From: Mucilaginibacter sp. SMC90
GTDB taxonomy: Bacteria > Bacteroidota > Bacteroidia > Sphingobacteriales > Sphingobacteriaceae
Reading direction: 5' to 3'
Assembly (NCBI RefSeq): GCF_022811725.1
Contig: NZ_CP094527.1
Coordinates: 6,076,001-6,140,000, forward strand
DNA: 64,000 nt
Below, piece by piece: positions 51,068 through 58,100 of this stretch. The position numbers and the translations under genes were made by a program. The notes under the pieces were generated by a model that worked only from the letters and a program-made list of their open reading frames with translations, was not told the origin of the DNA and made no database searches. The stretch's first letter is position 1; the number at the start of each line of letters is the position of its first letter.

Positions 51068-51103
51068 TACCCTGAAAAATACCGATTGGTATTTTTCAGG
51101 GTA
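51068..51103. promoter_or_regulatory. TetR operator 2: long palindrome, possibly also a terminator
   Basis: TACCCTGAAAAATACC (51068-51083), spacer GATT, then the exact inverse (51088-51103): 16-bp arms with the same ATACC-GATT-GGTAT core as operator 1. It contains TATTTTTC, one base off a -7 box, at the same offset as in operator 1. As RNA it forms a strong hairpin after the SDR pair, though no T run follows. Confidence 0.75.
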
Positions 51104-51128
51104 ATTATTATTCTTAATTCGTACTCCA

Positions 51129-52670
51129 ATGAAAAAAAGCATCCTTATCATCACTGTTATAGCCGCCGCTATCATGGAGCTGATAGATACCTCTATAGTA
51201 AACGTAGCCCTTTCGCACATGAGTGGTAACCTCGGTGCCACGCTCGAAGACACTTCCTGGGTTATTACAGCTTATGCCATAGCCAACATTATTGTAATAC
51301 CCATGACCAGTTTTTTAACTACAAAACTTGGTCGCCGCAATTATTATATCGGGTCAATCATCGCATTTACGTTCTTTTCGGCCATGTGCGGGCTGGCATC
51401 AAATATCTGGACACTGGTTGCCTTTCGCTTTTTACAGGGTATTGGCGGTGGCGCACTGCTGTCAGTTTCGCAGGCTATTGTATTTGAGGTTTACGGCAAA
51501 GATCGTGTTGGTATTGCCAGCGCGTTGTTTGGCGTTGGTGTGTTTTTAGGCCCGACTATTGGCCCTACCCTTGGCGGTTTCATTACTGAAAATTACACCT
51601 GGCCATGGATCTTTTATATTAACATCCCTATCGGGATTGCTGTTACCGTATCAAGCTTACTACTGGTTACCGAACCGGAAATTAAAGCCAAGGTAAAAGC
51701 TGTAGACTGGTGGGGTATCCTCCTGCTTATTATAGGCATAGGCTCCCTGCAAACCGTATTGGAGCGGGGCGAAACTGATGATTGGTTTTCGGCAGGTTAC
51801 ATTATCGTGCTTACCATAATTGCTGTTATCAGCCTTAGCACCTTTATCTGGTGGGAGCTTACAACCCCTAATCCTGTAATTGATTTGCGGGTACTGAGAA
51901 GCAAATCGCTTGCTGTGGCAGCTATACTTACGTTTGTAACCGGGTTTGGGTTATTTACCTCGGTATTTCTTACACCTGTATTGGCACAACGAGTGCTGCT
52001 TTTCCCGCCTACTATAACCGGGCTTATTTTATTACCGGGGGCCGTGCTGGCAATTGTAGGTTTACTATTTTCGGCAACGCTGCTTAAAAAAGGCGTATCA
52101 CCGTTAATAATTATTACTTCGGGCTTTATTATCTTCATCATATTTACCTGGCAAATGTCGCACATGAACCTGGAGGCAGCACCTGGCGACCTGGTTGGCC
52201 CCCTAATTTACAGGGCAATGGGTATCGCTTTATTAACCGTGCCGCTTACTGCCCTGGCAGTGTCCGGGCTCGAGCCTAAAGATATTCCCCAGGGGTCGGC
52301 GCTAAACAACATGATGCGGCAGTTGGGTGGTTCGTTCGGCATAGCAGTTATAAATACCTATGTAGCCCAGCGCTTCGGCCTGCACCGCAGCGATCTGTTA
52401 TCTAATATCAACATTTTCAATGATCAGGCTACTGCACGAATAACTAAGCTTACCAATTATTTCGGCAGCCGGGGCTTTTCATCATTTGATGCGCATAAGA
52501 AAGCTATTGCCGTTATTGACAATACCATTAACAGGCAATCATTTTTGTTAAGTTACCTTGATGCCTACCTGTTTTCGGGTTTGATTTTCTTATTGGCTAT
52601 GCCGCTCCTTCTCCTGGTTATCAACCGTAAAAAGCAAGCGGGCCCTGTTGTTATTATAAGTGATCACTAA
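51129..52670 (+). CDS. MFS efflux transporter, DHA2 (EmrB/QacA) family
   Basis: The 513-residue protein has about 14 membrane helices and the motif MELIDTSIVNVALSHMSGNL, motif A-like TTKLGRRN, and the antiporter motif region FGVGVFLGPTIGPTLGGFI. Proton-driven drug export is the usual function. No separate EmrA adaptor is adjacent. Located between two TetR operators. Confidence 0.93.
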   Translation: MKKSILIITVIAAAIMELIDTSIVNVALSHMSGNLGATLEDTSWVITAYAIANIIVIPMTSFLTTKLGRRNYYIGSIIAFTFFSAMCGLASNIWTLVAFRFLQGIGGGALLSVSQAIVFEVYGKDRVGIASALFGVGVFLGPTIGPTLGGFITENYTWPWIFYINIPIGIAVTVSSLLLVTEPEIKAKVKAVDWWGILLLIIGIGSLQTVLERGETDDWFSAGYIIVLTIIAVISLSTFIWWELTTPNPVIDLRVLRSKSLAVAAILTFVTGFGLFTSVFLTPVLAQRVLLFPPTITGLILLPGAVLAIVGLLFSATLLKKGVSPLIIITSGFIIFIIFTWQMSHMNLEAAPGDLVGPLIYRAMGIALLTVPLTALAVSGLEPKDIPQGSALNNMMRQLGGSFGIAVINTYVAQRFGLHRSDLLSNINIFNDQATARITKLTNYFGSRGFSSFDAHKKAIAVIDNTINRQSFLLSYLDAYLFSGLIFLLAMPLLLLVINRKKQAGPVVIISDH

Positions 52671-52677
52671 AAACTAA

Positions 52678-52696
52678 ATACCAGTTGGTATATTTG
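52678..52696 (+). promoter_or_regulatory. TetR operator 3 overlapping tetR promoter
   Basis: ATACC-AGTT-GGTAT (52678-52691) overlaps a -7 box TATATTTG (52689-52696), 5 bp before the regulator ATG. Core matches operators 1 and 2 with two central changes. This would give autorepression. Confidence 0.72.
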
Positions 52697-52700
52697 TATT

Positions 52701-53303
52701 ATGGAAAACGAATTGTCAAAAGCCGAGCGTACGCGTCAGTTCATTATTGAACGTACCTCATCCATATTTAATAAAAAAGGATACGCGGGCACTTCCCTTT
52801 CTGATCTTACTGAAGCTACCGGCCTTACCAAGGGCAGCATTTATGGTAACTTTAAAAATAAGGAAGAAGTTGCTGCCGAAGTATTTGATTATAATTCGGG
52901 CAAAGTACGTAAGCAGGTACAGGAGCGGATTCAGCGGGCAACCAGCTACCATGATAAATTATTAGTGTACGCCCAGGTATATCACAGCTTTACCCGCGGT
53001 GATTTTATTCCTGGCGGCTGCCCTATTTTAAACACCGCTGTTGATGCCGATGATACTAATCCGCTGTTAAAAGATAAAGCGGCAAAAGCAATAGCCCGCT
53101 GGAAAAACGGTATAGAAAGCCTCATTAAAGCCGGCATTGAAACAGGCGAACTAAAACCTGATATTAAGGCTACCGAAACAGCTTTAAGTATGATAGCACT
53201 CATAGAGGGAGGGATCATGATATCAAAGGTGACCGATTCCCCGGCAAATCTCGACATCGTGCTGGCATCCGTTCATAGCCTGGTAGACAGCCTGAGGCTA
53301 TAA
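52701..53303 (+). CDS. TetR/AcrR family transcriptional regulator
   Basis: The 200-residue protein has an N-terminal helix-turn-helix (YAGTSLSDLTEATGLTKGSIYGNFKNKEE) and a ligand domain of the TetR_C type with CPILNTAVDADDTNPLLKDK. It should repress the SDR-MFS genes and itself through the three matching operators. The ligand is unknown and may be the pump's substrate. Confidence 0.95.
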   Translation: MENELSKAERTRQFIIERTSSIFNKKGYAGTSLSDLTEATGLTKGSIYGNFKNKEEVAAEVFDYNSGKVRKQVQERIQRATSYHDKLLVYAQVYHSFTRGDFIPGGCPILNTAVDADDTNPLLKDKAAKAIARWKNGIESLIKAGIETGELKPDIKATETALSMIALIEGGIMISKVTDSPANLDIVLASVHSLVDSLRL

Positions 53304-53359
53304 ATAGCACCAATATTTATAGCTTCAGGTTGTTACTTGATTGTTACAATAATTGGATA

Positions 53360-53367
53360 TAACTTTG
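53360..53367 (+). promoter_or_regulatory. -7 box TAACTTTG of receiver gene
   Basis: TAACTTTG matches TAnnTTTG, with TTG groups about 20 bp upstream. ATG 53417 is 49 bp further on. Confidence 0.5.
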
Positions 53368-53416
53368 AAAACAAAAGAAACGTTCCCAGCGTTGTCTTCT
53401 TTACCAATTATTATTT

Positions 53417-53806
53417 ATGTCAAAAAAAATATTGATCCTTGATGATAGCGAGGATATTTTGGAAGTGATGAAAGATGCTCTTGAAATGGAGCACTACGAA
53501 GTTGAGGTATTGAATTATACTGATGACATATGCAAGGCGGCCCTATCAGCTAATGCCGATCTTGTTATTTTGGACTACATTTTATTTGGTATTAATGGTG
53601 GCGAACTTTGCCACATGTTAAAAACCACCCAATCAACCGCGCATATCCCCGTAGTGATGGTATCAGCCTATCCGCGTGTGCTCGAATCATTGGGCAATTA
53701 CGGTTCCGATGCTTTTATTGCCAAGCCTTTTAACATCAGCGATATTGTTGACACGGTAAACCACTGCTTTTTAGCAGCAGGTGATGATGTGGCACACGTA
53801 GCTTAA
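53417..53806 (+). CDS. Stand-alone response regulator receiver
   Basis: A 129-residue single receiver domain: acidic pair LDDSED (Asp9-Asp10), phospho-acceptor Asp53 in LVILDYIL, Ser83 and Lys103 in FIAKPF. No output domain is present and no sensor kinase is next to it. It probably relays a phosphoryl group in a phosphorelay or acts by binding a partner. Confidence 0.92.
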   Translation: MSKKILILDDSEDILEVMKDALEMEHYEVEVLNYTDDICKAALSANADLVILDYILFGINGGELCHMLKTTQSTAHIPVVMVSAYPRVLESLGNYGSDAFIAKPFNISDIVDTVNHCFLAAGDDVAHVA

Positions 53807-53830
53807 AGATTTTCAGCTTGTGAATTTTGA

Positions 53831-53859
53831 ACTTACGAAGTTTTAAAAACTTCGTAAGT
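53831..53859. terminator. Bidirectional hairpin ACTTACGAAGTTT
   Basis: 13-bp perfect stem ACTTACGAAGTTT / AAACTTCGTAAGT with a 3-base loop between the convergent receiver and DUF4268 genes. It lacks a long T run, so it may be a dispersed palindrome as well as a terminator. Confidence 0.65.
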
Positions 53860-53881
53860 TTCTTTATGCGCTAACCTGGGG

Positions 53882-54343
53882 TTACCTGAACAGGTCAAAA
53901 CTGTATTGCGCCACACTCCAAAACTCATCAAGCGCAATAATGCGGGGTTTAAAAAAAGAGATCAGGGCGGGCCAGTCCTCCCGGTTAAACACGCTTACGC
54001 CGGGCAGGGTTTTAATAATGCGGCTTACGGTTTTGTTATATTCATCGGTTGTATGCAACTGCCATTCCCATTCTTCATTAAGCTGACCCTGCAACACATT
54101 TTTCAGTTCAATAAACTGGTCAAACATCAGCTGCTGGATGTCTGCATCAGGATGGCTCATTTCAATAGCGATAAAGGCAGATCTTTTATCAGCCTCCATT
54201 TTAAAATACAGATGCTTAATACCTGTTTTATAATTCACCCAGTTGGTGCGCAGCCCGTCAGCCGAAAGCTGGGGTTTCAGATATTGTCCAAACGCCGTCC
54301 AGAAAGCCTGGTTTAATTGCGTTGCCTGTTCTTTTGAATACAA
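53882..54343 (-). CDS. DUF4268 family protein
   Basis: The 153-residue protein matches DUF4268: AFWTAFGQYLKPQLSADGLRTNWVNYKTG, YFKMEADKRSAFIAIEMSH and EDWPALISFFKPRIIALDEFWS. The frame starts with TTG (MYSKEQATQ), which fits the family start; no ATG exists upstream. Some family members are fused to restriction-type endonuclease domains, but none is seen here. Confidence 0.82.
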   Translation of the reverse strand: MYSKEQATQLNQAFWTAFGQYLKPQLSADGLRTNWVNYKTGIKHLYFKMEADKRSAFIAIEMSHPDADIQQLMFDQFIELKNVLQGQLNEEWEWQLHTTDEYNKTVSRIIKTLPGVSVFNREDWPALISFFKPRIIALDEFWSVAQYSFDLFR

Positions 54344-54519
54344 ATTTACCGAAATTGATGAAGGGCAAAAGTAAGGGTTTTCTATAAACTCAAAAACGGC
54401 TGTTTATTCATCGCATAGCAGGGCTATCCGTCGCCCCGTTAACCGAAGCCAATCACAGGCTCCGTTTTAACTTTTTGTAGGCGATAAACCTTATCTTTAC
54501 AGCTACACATTTATATTTT

Positions 54520-54807
54520 ATGGCAAGTTACCAGGTAAACTGCATTGATAAACCCAGGGCATCAAGCACACATGAGCACATAACACATATTGGCTACTAT
54601 GAATCATTAGACAAGCCAAGGGTTATAATTTCCGTTACCGAGGCCATAGCCCGCATTGAAGCCAATAGCCAGGCCTTTTATGTAAGTACCGAAAGAGGTA
54701 AAACCTACCTGACGATAGTAAAACCCGAGGACGGCGGCAAAAAGCACCTTAAATCATTAACCGACAGGGCTGGTGTTGATAACCTCCTGACACTGGAAGA
54801 GGTTTAA
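54520..54807 (+). CDS. DUF3892 family small protein
   Basis: A 95-residue protein with the DUF3892 pattern: VNCIDKPRASSTHEHITHIGY, SVTEAIARIEANSQAFYV and VKPEDGGKKHLKSLTDRAGVDNLLTL. Function unknown. A near-consensus TATCTTTA lies about 20 bp upstream. Confidence 0.85.
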   Translation: MASYQVNCIDKPRASSTHEHITHIGYYESLDKPRVIISVTEAIARIEANSQAFYVSTERGKTYLTIVKPEDGGKKHLKSLTDRAGVDNLLTLEEV

Positions 54808-54840
54808 CCCTTACAAAGTAAGCTCCCGACCTCCAATCAG

Positions 54841-55197
54841 TTACTCCTTTTTGTCGACTATATATGATGTGAGTTTTTTTACCTTATCATTTTCCAGTTC
54901 GTAAAAATCGGCGTAATACATAGCCATTTCGTTTCCGTCTTTCCCCTTGCATTGAATAAGGCCGTCAACAGCAGCTATGTTGCCATCTGCAACAATGTGA
55001 TCTTTGGTTGATGAAACCATTTTCACGTCTTCCATCCCACCCAAAAATTGATTTACTTCGTTTTTCCCATTCATAACCGTGATGGACGAGCCCATCATAG
55101 TCCATTGCACATCGTCTGCAAAAAAGCTTAAGATCTTTTCAACGTCGTTATCATCGAAAGCATCGATAACCTGTGATACAATTTCTTTAGTTGCCAT
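54841..55197 (-). CDS. NTF2-like (SnoaL) domain protein
   Basis: A 118-residue cone-fold protein: IVSQVIDAFDDNDVEKILSFFADDVQWTMMGSSI and YYADFYELENDKVKKLTSYIVD. Members bind small ligands or act as isomerases or dehydratases. Substrate unknown. Single gene. Confidence 0.85.
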   Translation of the reverse strand: MATKEIVSQVIDAFDDNDVEKILSFFADDVQWTMMGSSITVMNGKNEVNQFLGGMEDVKMVSSTKDHIVADGNIAAVDGLIQCKGKDGNEMAMYYADFYELENDKVKKLTSYIVDKKE

Positions 55198-55335
55198 GAT
55201 AGTTTGGTTTTGTTTAAGATAAAGTTAGGCAGGATAGTTCCGGATTGAGAGGGGCAAAAACGACATTATCAGGGTGCTTTTGACGGATTAAGATTTATTA
55301 TTTAAATTGCTGCAGTTAAATACCAGCCATATCAC

Positions 55336-55827
55336 ATGAACAACAGACAAGCACAAAACCAAAGCCCGGCGGCCATTGTAAAAACCCTCAGTATAATACA
55401 CATGGCCCTTGTTGCCGGTCAAACACTATTTGCAGCAGTAACATTTATCATTCCTAAAAACCCGGTTAAAAGTGCGGGCAATGACATGCTGGTTTACATA
55501 GTGCCCATTTTTGCCGTAAGCTGCTTCATTGCAAGCCACATGCTGTTCCTGAAGTTGTTAGGTAATATTAAAAGCGATGCTACATTAAAGGCTAAACTTA
55601 TGGCTTATCAATCAGCAACTATTGTGAGGTTAGCATTGCTGGAAGGCCCATCATTATTTGCCATTGTAGGCTTTTTATTAACCGGTAAATTAATCCTGAT
55701 AGGTATATCCGTTGTGCTTATAGCTTATTTTATTTACCTGCGCCCCAGCAGGCAAAAAATTGAAGACGACCTGACTCTGGGTTATGAGGAAAAGGCGGAA
55801 CTTGACGGGACAGGTAAAGCGTATTGA
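55336..55827 (+). CDS. Four-helix membrane protein, unknown
   Basis: A 163-residue protein with hydrophobic segments at about 14-38, 48-70, 88-110 and 113-135. The C-terminal tail is charged (RQKIEDDLTLGYEEKAEL). No family recognised. The next gene starts 18 bp on. Confidence 0.7.
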   Translation: MNNRQAQNQSPAAIVKTLSIIHMALVAGQTLFAAVTFIIPKNPVKSAGNDMLVYIVPIFAVSCFIASHMLFLKLLGNIKSDATLKAKLMAYQSATIVRLALLEGPSLFAIVGFLLTGKLILIGISVVLIAYFIYLRPSRQKIEDDLTLGYEEKAELDGTGKAY

Positions 55828-55845
55828 ATTATCTTTCTTAAACAT

Positions 55846-56343
55846 ATGAAATCTAAATTCAATTTTTGGCCAAAGTTTCTCCTGCTGATGTGCCTGCTTT
55901 TGAGTTGCCTTATATTTTTTTATGTTTTCACCAGTTTCGACATTCTTTTTGCCCGTGATAAACCCCTTCATTTCCTAACATTTCCTTATATGATTTTTAA
56001 TTGCACTATCTGTGGTTTGATAGGGCGGCAATTAAATTATAAAACACATAAAATCATTATTGATGACTATACAATAACCAGAGTCCGAAACTTTGGCTTT
56101 GGTTTGAAAAAGGTTTATAAAATCAATGAGATCGCAGGATTTTCAACCTATTATATATCTGGAAAGAAAAACACGAACGAATATCTATACCTGGTTGCAG
56201 GCGATGAAAAGGTAGCGAAACTATCAACCTATTATCACCAAAACTATCAAGAATTAAAATCGGTAATGATTCAGCATCAAATTCAAAACTTAGGAAATGA
56301 ACGATGGACCCTGTGGAAACACCTATCGGAGCGAACGATTTGA
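55846..56343 (+). CDS. Membrane protein with PH-like C-terminal region, unknown
   Basis: A 165-residue protein: two membrane helices (about 8-30 and 40-60) then a soluble part that reads like a bacterial PH-type domain (HKIIIDDYTITRVRNFGFGLKKVYKINEIAGFSTYY). Base use is more AT-rich than its neighbours by eye. Function unknown. Confidence 0.6.
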   Translation: MKSKFNFWPKFLLLMCLLLSCLIFFYVFTSFDILFARDKPLHFLTFPYMIFNCTICGLIGRQLNYKTHKIIIDDYTITRVRNFGFGLKKVYKINEIAGFSTYYISGKKNTNEYLYLVAGDEKVAKLSTYYHQNYQELKSVMIQHQIQNLGNERWTLWKHLSERTI

Positions 56344-56437
56344 GCATTAGTATGGATAACAATTAGTATTTGTCAGGATATTTAGAAATACCAATTCGTA
56401 AAATTCGATCCAATTCGTGTAATTTGTGCCAAATAAT

Positions 56438-57010
56438 ATGTATCCCGAACTCATCAACCACATTAAACGCTACGTTCAGCTATCTGCGGCCGATGAGGAA
56501 AACATATGCCAACATTTTGAATTAAAGAAATTTAAAAAGAAAGCCCTCATTTTAGAGCCGGGCAAACTTTGTGCCGGCAATTATTTCGTAATTACAGGAC
56601 TGGTTAGGCAGTATTTTGTTAATAATAAGCTTAACGAGCAGATCATTCAATTCGGTTTGGAAAGCTGGTGGATAGCCGACCAGGATAGCCTGCTCAATCA
56701 CCAACCGGCTACTACCTATATTCAAACCATCGAGGCTTCAGAACTATTGCTGCTTAGTGAAAAGAACCGTGTGGCGTTGTTTGAAGCAGTACCGCAGATG
56801 GAAGGTTACTTTCGTGTTATGATGCAAAAAGCCTTTATTGCCTCGCAAAGGCGCATTGGCTATATCTTCAATCAAAACGATGAAGAACGTTACCGGCATT
56901 TCACCGCCCTGTTTCCAGGTTTTGTACAGCGGGTGCCTCAATATATGCTGGCCTCTTACTTAGGCTTCACTCCCCAGTTTTTAAGCAGGCTCAGGGCCAA
57001 AAAAATCTGA
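56438..57010 (+). CDS. Crp/Fnr family transcriptional regulator
   Basis: The 190-residue protein has a cyclic-nucleotide-binding-like domain (about 1-120: LILEPGKLCAGNYFVITGLVRQYF...IIQFGLESWWIADQDSLL) and a short helix-turn-helix (PQYMLASYLGFTPQFLSRLRA). The ligand pocket is of the Bacteroidota Crp/Fnr type, whose ligands are mostly unknown. Start ATG 56438 is preferred over GTG 56426. The AhpD-like gene follows after 72 bp. Confidence 0.92.
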   Translation: MYPELINHIKRYVQLSAADEENICQHFELKKFKKKALILEPGKLCAGNYFVITGLVRQYFVNNKLNEQIIQFGLESWWIADQDSLLNHQPATTYIQTIEASELLLLSEKNRVALFEAVPQMEGYFRVMMQKAFIASQRRIGYIFNQNDEERYRHFTALFPGFVQRVPQYMLASYLGFTPQFLSRLRAKKI

Positions 57011-57082
57011 TTTTCTTAAACTCAGTTCATTTTTTGAGGGCATGTTTATCCGCAACTTTGTATTAACAAAAAAGAAAAAAAC

Positions 57083-57520
57083 ATGAACCGCTTAAAAATC
57101 AACACCACCGAACCAGCTGGATACAGGGCCATGATAGCCCTTGAAAAATACATTGAAAGCACTGACTTAACTACCCGTCATAAAGATCTGATCAAGATCC
57201 GCGCTTCACAAATTAATGGCTGTGCCTTTTGTGTGGATATGCACACTGCTGATGCACGCAAAGCAGGCGAAACCGAACGCAGGATCTTTAATATCAGCGT
57301 TTGGCACGAGGCTCCTTTCTTTGATGAGCAGGAACGTGCTATCCTTGCTTTAACCGAAGAAGTAACCCTGATCACCGGCCGCGTATCTGATGAAACCTAT
57401 AAAAAAGCAGCCGAATTATTTGACGAAAAGTATTTGGCACAGGTAATTATGGCTATCATCACCATTAATGCCTGGAACCGTATAGGTGTAACTACCCAAC
57501 TACAGCCACCGCTTAATTAA
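57083..57520 (+). CDS. Carboxymuconolactone decarboxylase / AhpD-like protein
   Basis: A 145-residue all-helical protein with the AhpD-core motif INGCAFCVDMHTADA (Cys47, Cys50, His54). The CxxC-H arrangement suggests alkylhydroperoxidase activity rather than the decarboxylase. It starts 72 bp after a Crp/Fnr gene, a common pairing, so the regulator may control it. Confidence 0.9.
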   Translation: MNRLKINTTEPAGYRAMIALEKYIESTDLTTRHKDLIKIRASQINGCAFCVDMHTADARKAGETERRIFNISVWHEAPFFDEQERAILALTEEVTLITGRVSDETYKKAAELFDEKYLAQVIMAIITINAWNRIGVTTQLQPPLN

Positions 57521-57547
57521 TATTTTAATTTTGTTGTTTTGATTTGG

Positions 57548-57573
57548 GCCGCACGGTAATGCCGGGCGGCTTT
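57548..57573 (+). terminator. Weak terminator after AhpD-like gene
   Basis: GCCGCACGG and CCGGGCGGC pair with one mismatch around TAATG, then TTTG. Confidence 0.6.
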
Positions 57574-57680
57574 GTTATTATATTAACCTGGCAGGATGCA
57601 ATTATTTACTATGATCAGTAACTAAAGGAATAATTATTGATAGTTAACATGATAAAATTGTAAACCAAAAAACTATTCGT

Positions 57681-58031
57681 ATGACAACAGAAGCAAGTTC
57701 AACCGTTGGCGGTGCCAATGATATAGTACTTTCCTTTATAAAAGCATTAAACGACGAAGATTTTGCAGCGGCACGCAACACTGCGGTAGATGACCTGAAA
57801 TTTATAGGCGTGCTTGGTGAACGCGATAATGCCGAAACCTATTTTACCGATATGCGGAAGATGAAGCTAAAATATGATATAAAACGCGTGTTTAGTGACG
57901 GCGACGACGTATGCGTATTTTATGATATTGATATGGGCCGCGCAACAATATTCAGCTGCGGCTGGTATCATGTAGTTGATGGTAAGGTAAATTCTATCAG
58001 GGTAATATTTGATCCGCGGCCTTTGCTGTAA
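57681..58031 (+). CDS. NTF2-like (SnoaL) domain protein, second
   Basis: A 116-residue cone-fold protein: IVLSFIKALNDEDFAAARNTAVDDLKFIGVLGERDNAETYF and YDIDMGRATIFSCGWYHVVDGKVNSIRVIFDPR. Not a close paralogue of the one at 54841. Function unknown. Confidence 0.82.
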   Translation: MTTEASSTVGGANDIVLSFIKALNDEDFAAARNTAVDDLKFIGVLGERDNAETYFTDMRKMKLKYDIKRVFSDGDDVCVFYDIDMGRATIFSCGWYHVVDGKVNSIRVIFDPRPLL

Positions 58032-58047
58032 TTATTGGCACTAATCA

Positions 58048-58090
58048 AAAACGTCATTGCTTCGCATCTCGCAGCAATGACGTTTTTTTA
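58048..58090. terminator. Bidirectional terminator made from TCATTGC repeat ends
   Basis: AAAAACGTCATTGCT and AGCAATGACGTTTTT pair over 15 bp with A and T runs on both sides. The arms contain the CATTGC/GCAATGAC wording of the REP-like family, so the terminator appears to be built from it. It sits between convergent genes. Confidence 0.85.
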
Positions 58091-58100
58091 TTCTTTCAAT

